From Candidatus Beckwithbacteria bacterium (GTDB lineage: Bacteria > Patescibacteriota > Microgenomatia > UBA1400 > UBA1449): a DNA stretch of 32,688 bases. Positions 1-6,547 of this stretch are shown here, piece after piece (the first letter of the stretch is position 1; the number at the start of each line of letters is the position of its first letter). The notes beneath the pieces were generated by a model. That model saw nothing but the letters and a program-made list of their open reading frames with translations, was not told the DNA's origin and searched no databases. The translations under genes and the position numbers were made by a program. The stretch spans positions 1 through 32,688 of the forward strand of contig JAAZND010000027.1 in assembly GCA_012798485.1 (NCBI GenBank). Reading direction: 5' to 3'.

Positions 1-225
1 ATGCCTTTTTCTAGCTTTAATTTTTCTTTGAGTAGATACTGCTTGAGCATGAATAGCTACATAGATATTTTTCCAACGATTTCGTTTTAACTCTCTGCTG
101 ACAGTTGAAGGTTGACGATTTAATCTGTGAGCAATTTGTCTAATTGAAATATTTTGTGACTTCCAAATAGCAATCAGATCTCTTTCTTTAGAAGTCAGTT
201 TGTTTATTTTTTTCATACTTTGCAT
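1..225 (-). CDS. IS30-family transposase, N-terminal part (runs off window)
   Basis: Reading the minus strand from an ATG at 225 gives 75 codons open to the window edge, so the C-terminal catalytic part lies outside. The visible part is the N-terminal helix-turn-helix typical of IS30 transposases: an LTSKERDLIAIW start, then IRQIAHRLNRQPSTVSREL and a following KRN, the 'IAxxLxRxxSTVSRE' signature that recognises the element's terminal repeats. A second in-frame ATG at 216 is possible. The start codon lies one base past the premature stop of the racemase remnant, on the same strand, which suggests the element landed inside that gene. The DDE catalytic domain cannot be judged. Family assignment is good; completeness and activity are unknown. 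Confidence 0.8.
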   Translation of the reverse strand, partial: MQSMKKINKLTSKERDLIAIWKSQNISIRQIAHRLNRQPSTVSRELKRNRWKNIYVAIHAQAVSTQRKIKARKRH

Positions 226-262
226 TTTACTGCAAAGTGTTGCTTTTCCATTTAGAACTTAG
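1..262 (-). mobile_element. Right end of an IS30-like insertion sequence (approximate boundary)
   Basis: The transposase and about 35 bases upstream of it replace the C-terminal coding sequence expected for the racemase. Racemase-like reading ends near VEVVLPS (about 262-280) and is followed by residues without family resemblance, so the element boundary is placed near 262 by inference. The other end is outside the window, so terminal inverted repeats and target duplication could not be compared. Confidence 0.4.
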
Positions 263-728
263 GGATGGTAAAACAACTTCAACTTTATTTTGATTTAATT
301 GATTTTGATATAGCCTTGTTTGAATTGTCATTGGCGATGCTAATAAACCAATTTTTTTATATTTGCCTAAACTTACTTCATTAACTACAGCATCGATCAT
401 AGAAATAAATGGTTTTTCTGTCTGATTTTGTAATTCCGGTAATATTAAATGTGCCATATTGCAAGCCATAGCAAAATAGCAAACTGGTATCTGCGACAAT
501 CTACTTACTCTATCTCGCAAAATAGAAAGCGCTACATTTTTATTTTTTTTATTGCAAAAAAAATCAGGCACCGGAATTGAGTCGATAATAATTTCCGGAT
601 AATCATTGTTATTTGCTGCGCCAAAGATACTCCCGACTTGCTTCGATTATCAACTGATACAGCTGAGCTGAAGCATCGAGCCCCATACCACCTAAGACAC
701 CAATAATTTTATGATTTATTTTTTTCAT
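227..728 (-). pseudogene. Aspartate/glutamate racemase family gene, frameshifted and truncated
   Basis: The gene starts at ATG 728 with a good SD (AGGAGA) and reads KIIGVLGGMGLDASAQLYQ, the N-terminal signature of Asp/Glu racemases. That frame stops at 609-611. The next frame continues the family sequence without a gap (FGAANNNDYPEIIIDSIPVP), so a one-base shift lies near 618-630. The second part holds ACNMAH, the first catalytic-cysteine motif (usually CNTAH). Family members are about 230 residues; here only about 165 remain before IS-derived sequence ends the frame at 227, and the second catalytic cysteine region is missing. It would have interconverted L- and D-aspartate or glutamate. An intact T-box leader precedes it. 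A sequencing error could explain the shift but not the truncation. Confidence 0.85.
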
Positions 729-754
729 ATATTCTCCTATTTAAATTAATTAAC

Positions 755-800
755 AAAAAACCCTTGCAGCTCACCAAAAAAAATTGGTTAGTCACAAGGG
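755..800 (-). terminator. Intrinsic terminator of the T-box leader
   Basis: On the minus strand CCCTTGT (794-800) pairs with GCAAGGG (761-767), an inner AACCAA/TTGGT helix closes around a T-rich loop, and a six-T tract follows (755-760). Its 5' arm is shared with the T-box antiterminator, the normal switch arrangement. Confidence 0.8.
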
Positions 801-1005
801 CTTTCAAAAATTGAAGGCGGTGCCACCTTGTTTTATCAAATTGTCACCAATTTGAACTTAACAACCGACTCTTAAAAATGACATCGGTTTGAAGTGTGGT
901 TACGGACTTCTACCGGGAAAAACTACTCAGTGTAAACTTTTTGCCTTTCCAGCTCCAGGGCCCATTCTCCCTATCAACGCTCTTCTATAAGAAATTAGAA
1001 CATAA
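755..1005 (-). promoter_or_regulatory. T-box riboswitch leader of the racemase gene
   Basis: On the minus strand 814-829 reads AAGGTGGCACCGCCTT, a close match to the T-box core. The antiterminator can be drawn: ACAAGG (826-831), the bulge TGGCACC (819-825), GC, then a hairpin returning to GC and CCTTGT (794-799). The same CCCTTGT strand is the 5' arm of the downstream terminator, so the two folds exclude each other. The bulge TGGC would pair with a tRNA ending in GCCA, meaning discriminator G73, as in tRNA-Asp and tRNA-Asn. That agrees with control of aspartate metabolism. The Stem I specifier codon could not be placed with confidence, and the upstream limit near 1005 is approximate. Confidence 0.85.
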
Positions 1006-1017
1006 ATCAAAAAATAG

Positions 1018-1091
1018 TGTCAGAGGTGGGAGTCGGACCCACGACCTCAGCGTTATGAATGCTGTGCTCTAACCAACTGAGCTACCCTGAC
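1018..1091 (-). tRNA. tRNA-Met (CAT), elongator type
   Basis: A full cloverleaf can be drawn: 7-bp acceptor GTCAGGG/CTCTGAC, D-stem GCTC/GAGC with a GG-containing loop, anticodon stem CAGCA/(T)GCTG-type with loop TTCATAA (anticodon CAT at 1055-1057), and T-stem GTGGG/CCCAC. Discriminator A; CCA is not encoded. The T-loop is TCCGACT, so the nearly universal U55 is replaced by C. The anticodon arm looks like elongator tRNA-Met; a lysidine-modified tRNA-Ile(CAT) cannot be fully excluded from sequence. Confidence 0.92.
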
Positions 1092-1189
1092 ATAACTAAT
1101 TTAAAATGCAAAATGAAAAATACAAAATTTAAAGAAGAAAAATAAATTAAAAATAATTTTTAGTTTTTCATTTTTAATTTTAAATTAAT

Positions 1190-1266
1190 TGGTAGCGGGT
1201 CCCCGGTAACGCTCCAGAGGTTAAGCGAGGTTATGAGCCTCGCGGGATACTTACCCCCCACCCGCT
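1190..1266 (-). tRNA. Aberrant initiator-like tRNA (CAT anticodon, encoded CCA)
   Basis: Exactly 77 nt with CCA, the length of tRNA-fMet. The acceptor is a perfect 7-bp helix AGCGGGT/ACCCGCT followed by ACCA. The anticodon arm GCGAGG-CTCATAA-CCTCGC has the initiator loop CTCATAA; the stem pairs nearest the loop are A-U, G-C, G-C, not three G-C pairs. The rest is odd: the D-loop (TAAGTA) has no GG, and the T-arm is a 6-bp stem CTCTGG/CCGGGG with loop AGCGTTA, lacking TTC. The usual D-loop/T-loop contact is therefore impossible. Position 1:72 is paired, unlike most bacterial initiators. Either a functional non-canonical tRNA, a decayed copy, or a tRNA-like hairpin RNA. Confidence 0.6.
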
Positions 1267-1347
1267 ATATGCAAACTACGAAACAAAATATATCTTATCA
1301 AATTTACCTTTTTTAAGCAATTTTAATTTAGAGAAAAATTATAGGAT

Positions 1348-1722
1348 TTATAAAAACAAATTCAACCAATTTTGCAAATTATTGCTTGTTTTTACAAGTT
1401 CTTTATTTTGAGAACTATATAGTCGATAGGCAGAAGCATTATTTTCCTCCTTGAGACTATTTGGTAAAACCACCATTTTTTCTCCAGGTTTAATCATTTT
1501 TAATTTATCTCTAATTTCTTTTTCAATATATTGAGCATCTTTTCTCTTATTTTGATCTTGAAGATAAAAAAATTTTTCTTTTTTTAAATCTTCAACTTTA
1601 TCTTGAGCCAATTTAATTCTTTCTTCCACTTTAATAACCCTAAAACTATTTTCAATAATACCCACCACAAGAAACATGATGACACAAACAAAAAAAATGG
1701 TGAGTAAGCGACCGAATCTCAT
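1348..1722 (-). CDS. FtsB/DivIC-family septum formation initiator
   Basis: A 124-residue bitopic protein with one N-terminal membrane helix (about residues 6-25), a charged coiled coil (about 28-65) and the family signature IEKEIRDKLKMIKPGE at 66-81, close to the conserved 'E-x-REKLGMVKPGE' end of FtsB/DivIC. Such proteins join FtsL- and FtsQ-type partners in the divisome and help activate septal cell-wall synthesis. The roughly 40 residues after the motif are variable. It is divergent from the recombinase gene at 1797, leaving about 75 bp for two promoters, and the two tRNAs lie downstream on the same strand. The family is clear; the choice between FtsB, DivIC and FtsL-like naming is not. 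Confidence 0.85.
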   Translation of the reverse strand: MRFGRLLTIFFVCVIMFLVVGIIENSFRVIKVEERIKLAQDKVEDLKKEKFFYLQDQNKRKDAQYIEKEIRDKLKMIKPGEKMVVLPNSLKEENNASAYRLYSSQNKELVKTSNNLQNWLNLFL

Positions 1723-1796
1723 CTTTACAAAAATCCTCAGTTTTGCTATTATAAGCTAAGTTTTTTATAAAATAATTTCTGTCTCAAAATTACATC

Positions 1797-2657
1797 ATGG
1801 CTCTTAACCTAGATCAAACTCATCAAAACTTTTTAAACTTTCTGCAAGAAAAAGGTAGAGCTTCTGCTACTATTTTAGCATACGGTAATGATATTGAGCA
1901 GTTTTTAACTTTTCTCAAAGGAAAAAATATCAATGAAATAGAACAAGTCTCTGTTAATGATATTGAGGACTTCAAAAACCATCTTTTGCAAAATAAATAC
2001 ACTACTAAATCGGTTGCAAGAAAATTAAATTCAATCAAAACTTATTATAAATATTTAGAAAAAGAAGGTTTAATTAAAGAAAATCCTAGCCAAAAAGTTG
2101 AACATCCTAAATATATTCTCACACCTCCTAGGATTTTAACCAAAATGGAATATCGCAGTCTAAGAGATGTGGTAAGAAACGATCCTAGAATGTATGCTAT
2201 TGTAGAGCTATTTTTACAAACCGGCATTAGAATTAGCGAACTGGCAAGATTAAAACTTAAAGACATCCAAAACAACAAAATTACTATCAATGCTTATGAA
2301 TCTCATATTACTCGTACTATTCCTTTAAACAAACCAGCTCAAAATGCCATTAATGAATGGTTAATGCTTCGCACTCAAAGCGAAAATGATGAATTATTTA
2401 TTACCAAGACGGGAAAACCATTTCAAGTAAGAAATATCCGCACCTCCATGGATCGTTATTTTCGCCTGGCTGATATCAAAAATGCCACCGTTAATGATCT
2501 TAGACATACTTTTATTGCTCATCAACTTAAAGCTGGAACTCCTTTAATTTTGGTTTCAAAACTGGCTGGGCACAAAAGATTGTCTACTACAGAAAAATAT
2601 CTTGAATTCATCAAAGAAAGCAATGGGCAGGAAAACATGAAACTTGAAGCTTTATAA
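1797..2657 (+). CDS. Tyrosine recombinase/integrase, XerC/D-like
   Basis: 286 residues, the size of XerC/XerD, with an N-terminal SAM-like core-binding domain (about 7-95) and a C-terminal catalytic domain. Visible catalytic residues are R145 (TGIRISEL), R236 (NDLRH), H259 (LAGHK) and the nucleophile Y268 (STTEKY). Two usual residues differ: the first His of HxxR is N233, and the beta-hairpin segment before IPL (about 166-177) shows no obvious catalytic Lys. It would cut and rejoin DNA at a short dif-like site, resolving chromosome dimers, or act as a mobile-element integrase. Chromosomal housekeeping genes nearby favour the Xer role, but no dif site was recognised. Its 3' end overlaps the convergent hydrolase gene by 6 bp. 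Confidence 0.85.
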   Translation: MALNLDQTHQNFLNFLQEKGRASATILAYGNDIEQFLTFLKGKNINEIEQVSVNDIEDFKNHLLQNKYTTKSVARKLNSIKTYYKYLEKEGLIKENPSQKVEHPKYILTPPRILTKMEYRSLRDVVRNDPRMYAIVELFLQTGIRISELARLKLKDIQNNKITINAYESHITRTIPLNKPAQNAINEWLMLRTQSENDELFITKTGKPFQVRNIRTSMDRYFRLADIKNATVNDLRHTFIAHQLKAGTPLILVSKLAGHKRLSTTEKYLEFIKESNGQENMKLEAL

Positions 2658-3608
2658 TTTTCTCTGAAATTGAAAATCCCAGATCATCTGTGATATTTTG
2701 GGTACCACTTCTAAAACTTCACTTTCCTTAATCCCTTCAGTTAAAATACATAAACCATAAGGATTAGCAGCTAAAACCAAACCACAATCACTGTAAATCT
2801 GAATCCCATTTCCGATTTTATGGACCACTTGAACATTTGCAGGAATTCCTGCTGGGATACGATCTTCATATTCGGTTTGAGTCAAACTATCCAAAAATAA
2901 TTGTTTATCACTTTGATTTTGAAAAATTTTATTATTATAAATATCAATCAATAACAACGTCATATCTTTAGCTGAGGTTGTATTGTCTTCTATATTTGTC
3001 TGATTCATTTTTCTAGAAGAAACAAAAGCTTGAATTTTGTCTATACCTGCTTTTTGGGCTAAAACATAAACCGCAGTATTGTCACTATATTTTCCCGCAA
3101 AAGATACCAAATCCTGATAAGTATATTGCGAACCGAATTGTTGATTAATCAAAGTTCCACTTCCATCCTGAACATCCTTCCTTGCCAAAGTATAAACTTC
3201 CCCTAAGTCTTGCTCTCCATTTTCTACTTGTCTTAAATATTCAACCACAATAGGAATTTTATTAATTGAAGCTGCTGGATAAGTTTTATCATAATTTTCT
3301 CCTAACACATAATTATCTTTGATAGAATAAAACAGCCAACCATATTCACCTTGTTTATCGATTAGTAAATTGTTAATCTTTGCTTTCAATTCTTCAGCAG
3401 AAAGATTGGTCCATTGAGACACATAGCTATTTTGATCATTGCGCTCAGCAGTAAATTCATATTTTTTCTCTGGTAAAATTTGGATGTTAAAATTCTTAGC
3501 AGGTTGATTCAAAAACCAAATCAAAAAACAAAGTATAGAAATAAATAAAAATAACCAAAACGGTTTTCTCTTGTGTAAATTAGAATTTATTTGTTTTAAA
3601 TCTTGCAT
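2652..3608 (-). CDS. Membrane-anchored class A beta-lactamase-fold serine hydrolase
   Basis: 318 residues with one N-terminal membrane anchor (about 16-34) and an extracytoplasmic serine hydrolase domain. The three penicillin-recognising motifs are in order: S114-I-N-K117 (nucleophile and general base), S175-D-N177, and H263-K-I-G266 in the place of KTG. The segment TSAKDM (211-216) matches the conserved region after the omega loop. The fold suggests a peptidoglycan-related DD-peptidase or beta-lactamase-like enzyme; true antibiotic hydrolysis cannot be inferred. It is the last gene of the run beginning with transketolase, 6 bp after the PfkB kinase, so probably cotranscribed although the functions look unrelated. 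Confidence 0.82.
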   Translation of the reverse strand: MQDLKQINSNLHKRKPFWLFLFISILCFLIWFLNQPAKNFNIQILPEKKYEFTAERNDQNSYVSQWTNLSAEELKAKINNLLIDKQGEYGWLFYSIKDNYVLGENYDKTYPAASINKIPIVVEYLRQVENGEQDLGEVYTLARKDVQDGSGTLINQQFGSQYTYQDLVSFAGKYSDNTAVYVLAQKAGIDKIQAFVSSRKMNQTNIEDNTTSAKDMTLLLIDIYNNKIFQNQSDKQLFLDSLTQTEYEDRIPAGIPANVQVVHKIGNGIQIYSDCGLVLAANPYGLCILTEGIKESEVLEVVPKISQMIWDFQFQRKL

Positions 3609-3614
3609 ATATTT

Positions 3615-4562
3615 TTAGGAAAGAAGTTTTTTTATCTCAGGCAAAAATAAAAGTCCTTGTTTAGGTCCAACCTTACTTACAACAGAAGCGGCATTATAAG
3701 CGGCGATTTTTAAACTATCGGCGATAGAAAACCCAAGAATTTGTCCAGCCACAAAAGAAGAACCAAAGCTATCACCAGCCCCAGTTTCTTCAACAGTTTT
3801 CGCTTTTACAATATCCTGAAAATAGATTTTTTTATCTTGAGTAAAAACTCGAGAACCTTTTCTGCCTTCCGTAATCAACACCATTTCACAGCCCAATTTT
3901 AACACGTCTTTCTGTTTAAATTCTTCATTGCCATCTTTGCCAAGCAAATCCAAAAATTCTTGTTTGTTTAAAATTAAGATATGAATAAAAGGTAAAAAAC
4001 TCAATAATGTTTTTCTGTCCTCAAGCTCACTTCCTCCTGGATTGAAAGCAATTTTAATTTGCTTATTTTTTGACAAACCAATCATCTTGGCAAGCAATTT
4101 AAAATCTCCTCCCAAACTTGAAGCATAAATCCAATCAGCATCAAGTCGATCCCAGTCAACTTTATACCAAGACAATAAATTAGAGGCAGCTCGATGTACC
4201 AAAATAGTTCTTCCCCCATCCTGGCCTACCAACACTATACTACTACTGGTGGGTTTTTTAGCTGTTGCTTGTAAGTGGACAAGGCTTACGCCTTCATCTC
4301 GAAGTTTAGCTCTCACAATTGAAGCCCAATAGTCTCGTCCCACGCAAGCTATGAGTCCAGTTTGCAAACCCAAACGCTCGAAACAAACAGCTACATTGGT
4401 AGCTCCACCTCCAGTTGTCATAAGATTATCATCAAGATTAATTTTCCCGCCATATTCGGTACACAACATCGGTCCTTCTTCTTTTTTATAAATTTTAAAA
4501 TCTGCAGAAGTTAAATAAATATCAATGGTAGCACTACCAAAACATAAAACATTAAATTTCAT
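3615..4562 (-). CDS. PfkB-family carbohydrate kinase
   Basis: 315 residues with both family signatures: the N-terminal glycine motif TTGGGATNVA (49-58), which places the sugar, and ETGAGDSFGSSF near the C-terminus, in which D264 of GAGD is the catalytic base. It phosphorylates a sugar or nucleoside using ATP; ribokinase-like and fructokinase-like members share these motifs, so the substrate is not fixed by sequence. It lies 36 bp downstream of the transketolase C-half gene on the same strand, which suggests feeding of a pentose or hexose phosphate into the non-oxidative pentose phosphate pathway. Confidence 0.87.
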   Translation of the reverse strand: MKFNVLCFGSATIDIYLTSADFKIYKKEEGPMLCTEYGGKINLDDNLMTTGGGATNVAVCFERLGLQTGLIACVGRDYWASIVRAKLRDEGVSLVHLQATAKKPTSSSIVLVGQDGGRTILVHRAASNLLSWYKVDWDRLDADWIYASSLGGDFKLLAKMIGLSKNKQIKIAFNPGGSELEDRKTLLSFLPFIHILILNKQEFLDLLGKDGNEEFKQKDVLKLGCEMVLITEGRKGSRVFTQDKKIYFQDIVKAKTVEETGAGDSFGSSFVAGQILGFSIADSLKIAAYNAASVVSKVGPKQGLLFLPEIKKLLS

Positions 4563-4598
4563 GGTCTCATTTTAACAAAGAAGCTAAATTGTTAAAAG

Positions 4599-5528
4599 TC
4601 AGCTAGTAATTTGTAAAATTTTTTCTTCAATTCCTTTTTGATCAAGTTGATAATAATGTAAAAGTTCATCTAAACTACGACTCGACTGACCAAATTCACC
4701 CTTAACTCCATGACAAAAAACCGGCACAGGAAATTTTTCTGCCAAAAACTGAGCAATCCTACTTCCCAGTCCGCCAATAATCTGATGATCTTCAATGGTT
4801 AAAACTTTTTTGGTTTTTTGCGCTGACTGTAAAACCAAATCTTCAGCCAAAGGTTTAAGGCTATTTAAATTGATCAACTCAACATCAAGCTTTCCTACTA
4901 AGTTATTCGCTGCTTGCAAAGCAAAATAAGCCATCGGGCCAGCGGTAATAACTGTTAAATCACTACCTGGTCTCAAAACCTCTACCTGACCAATTTTAAA
5001 ATCACTGGTAAAGTTGGGTAGTTCATATTTGGATAAACGAATATAAACTGGCCCTTTTTGCTTAAAGCTTTCAAAAACCGCCTGTTTAGCTTGATTGTAA
5101 TCAGCTGGAGTTAAAACAGTTAAATTAGGTAAAACTTGAGTAATGGCCAAATCTTCCAAAGCTTGATGACTTCCTCCATCAGCAAAATTAGAAAAACCAG
5201 TATGATGTCCAGCAATTTTAACATCCAAATTTTGCAAACAGACAGAAATTCTTAATTGATCCCAATTGCGGGCTGGAGAAAAACAAGCAAAGGAAGACAC
5301 AAAAACAGTTTTACCTGTCATTGCAATTCCAGCAGCAATTCCCATCATATTTTGTTCTGCCACCCCACATTGAACTGCACGATTGCTAAATTTATCAAAA
5401 AACCAATAGCAGCGAGTTGATTCTTTTAAATCTGCTGTAATTACAAAAACATCTCTTTCTTTTCCTCCTAATTCCAAAAGACCTTGACCAAATCCATCAC
5501 GTAAAGAATATTTTTTTTTAAATTTCAT
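4599..5528 (-). CDS. Transketolase, C-terminal subunit (pyrimidine-binding and C domains)
   Basis: 309 residues equal to the second half of transketolase: a pyrimidine-binding domain with the conserved catalytic glutamate E58 (VAEQNMMGIAAG) that activates thiamine diphosphate, then a C-terminal alpha/beta domain (about 185-305; TAGPMAYFAL and DHQIIGGLGS are typical). It must pair with the N-terminal subunit encoded just upstream; the start overlaps that gene by 11 bp, indicating translational coupling. The complex transfers two-carbon units between pentose, tetrose and hexose phosphates. Such split transketolases are common in archaea, CPR bacteria and some Firmicutes. A 1-deoxyxylulose-5-phosphate synthase-like role is less likely because of the split layout. 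Confidence 0.9.
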   Translation of the reverse strand: MKFKKKYSLRDGFGQGLLELGGKERDVFVITADLKESTRCYWFFDKFSNRAVQCGVAEQNMMGIAAGIAMTGKTVFVSSFACFSPARNWDQLRISVCLQNLDVKIAGHHTGFSNFADGGSHQALEDLAITQVLPNLTVLTPADYNQAKQAVFESFKQKGPVYIRLSKYELPNFTSDFKIGQVEVLRPGSDLTVITAGPMAYFALQAANNLVGKLDVELINLNSLKPLAEDLVLQSAQKTKKVLTIEDHQIIGGLGSRIAQFLAEKFPVPVFCHGVKGEFGQSSRSLDELLHYYQLDQKGIEEKILQITS

Positions 5529-6432
5529 AGTTAGTTCGTAATTCTTTTAAAGCTTTAATTAATTCTTCTTCCGTGGGAACTCTTCCATGCCACACGGGGT
5601 CATCTTGCATGAAGCTTACTCCTTTCCCCGCAATGGTATGAGCAATAATCATCACGCTATGGTTATAAATAGCTTTAGCCTTTAAATAGGTATCAATAAA
5701 ATCATCAATATCATTCCCATCACATTCCAAAACCAACAAACCAAAAGCTTCATATTTTTCTTTCAAAAATTCAATCGGCATAACTTCATAAGTATAGCCA
5801 TCTATTTGAATTTCATTGCGATCCAAAATAAAAATCAGATTATCCAATTTATATTTTTGGCAAAACATATAAGTTTCCCAAACTTGACCTTCTTGCTGCT
5901 CTCCATCAGAGGTAATACAGACAACATAATTTTGATCTCCATTTTGCTTATGCGAAAAAGCCATTCCAGCAGCTAAACTAACTCCTTGTCCCAAAGAGCC
6001 AGAAGTGTTTTCTACTCCAGGTAAGTTCTGATTTAGTAAATTGGAAGAGAAATCTTTAGCTTTACCACTCCAACGTAAATCATTGAAAGCAATATTCTCA
6101 GCTTTGTAATATCTTTGAAAATGAGGGTGACCCTGAAGAGAAGAACCAAAATCTCGAAGAGTTAACAATTTTTTGGTGGGAAAAAATCCTCTCTGAGCTA
6201 AGGTGGCATATAAAACTGGACAAATATGACCATTTGATAAAATTAATTTGTCTCGATCTTGCCTCCATGGGTTTTGCGGATCGATATTTAAAAGATAAAA
6301 ATAAAGAGCAGTAAAAATATCAGCCATGCCCAAGGCTCCAGCAGCATGACCAGTTTGAGCTTGATAAAGCATCTTTAAAATATCTTGACGGACAACGCTC
6401 GCTATACCTTCTAATTTGGGCAGATTATGCAT
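5518..6432 (-). CDS. Transketolase, N-terminal (thiamine diphosphate-binding) subunit
   Basis: 304 residues matching the ThDP-binding half of transketolase: HAAGALGMADI (29-39), SNGH (66-69), the GSLGQG loop (145-150) and the Mg-ThDP motif DGEQQEG (176-182) ending at N206. The usual GDGE is SDGE here. Between GHPHF and LPGVE there are about 30 residues (104-137) where close homologues have only a few, a lineage-specific insertion near the active-site entrance. First gene of the minus-strand cluster. A TATAAA-like -10 lies close upstream near 6439-6444, giving a very short leader. The 3' end overlaps the C-subunit gene by 11 bp. Confidence 0.9.
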   Translation of the reverse strand: MHNLPKLEGIASVVRQDILKMLYQAQTGHAAGALGMADIFTALYFYLLNIDPQNPWRQDRDKLILSNGHICPVLYATLAQRGFFPTKKLLTLRDFGSSLQGHPHFQRYYKAENIAFNDLRWSGKAKDFSSNLLNQNLPGVENTSGSLGQGVSLAAGMAFSHKQNGDQNYVVCITSDGEQQEGQVWETYMFCQKYKLDNLIFILDRNEIQIDGYTYEVMPIEFLKEKYEAFGLLVLECDGNDIDDFIDTYLKAKAIYNHSVMIIAHTIAGKGVSFMQDDPVWHGRVPTEEELIKALKELRTNYEI

Positions 6433-6469
6433 AGCCCTATTTTATACTAAAAAAAGATTTAAGATAATG

Positions 6470-6475
6470 TATAAT
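6470..6475 (+). promoter_or_regulatory. -10 element (TATAAT) before the first fluoride riboswitch
   Basis: A perfect TATAAT ends 5 bp before the first base of aptamer P1, so transcription would start at or just inside the riboswitch. No convincing -35 was found. Confidence 0.55.
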
Positions 6476-6480
6476 AATAT

Positions 6481-6525
6481 AAGCGATGAAGCTCGCTTAT
6501 GCGGTTAGCGCTAATAGCTTCTACT
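6481..6525 (+). promoter_or_regulatory. Fluoride riboswitch (crcB motif) upstream of dynamin-like gene
   Basis: The segment follows the fluoride aptamer plan known from Thermotoga petrophila: P1 stem AAGCG/CGCTT closing the loop ATGAAGCT, a short second stem GCG/CGC, then TAATAGCTTCTACT. The known aptamer has AUGAGGCC in the loop and UGAUGGCCUCUACU at the 3' end. GAAGC of the loop can pair with GCTTC (pseudoknot). The key A6, U7, G8, U38, A40 and U41 equivalents are all kept. Its 3' strand GCTTCTACT is also the 5' arm of the adjacent terminator, the standard fluoride ON-switch layout. A second copy lies at 9409-9465. The identification is by eye against the known consensus, not by covariance model. 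Confidence 0.85.
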
Positions 6526-6543
6526 TTATAGTAGAGGCTTTTT
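6516..6543 (+). terminator. Riboswitch-controlled intrinsic terminator
   Basis: AGCTTCTACT (6516-6525) pairs with AGTAGAGGCT (6530-6539) over 10 bp with a 4-nt loop, followed by a T tract to 6543. The 5' arm belongs to the fluoride aptamer pseudoknot, so ligand binding should prevent the hairpin. GAGG (6534-6537), the likely SD of the GTPase gene, sits in the 3' arm, so the hairpin would also block translation. Confidence 0.85.
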
Positions 6544-6547
6544 ATAT

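Noticed and set aside
1092-1189. AT-rich segment between the two tRNAs as a repeat or gene
   Set aside because: Simple A/T-biased sequence with no convincing repeat unit, ORF or fold; probably spacer.
1190-1266. Plus-strand tRNA (ATG anticodon, His) in the same palindromic sequence
   Set aside because: The plus reading has no CCA, no D- or T-arm and an unusual A34; the minus strand gives the initiator loop and ACCA end.
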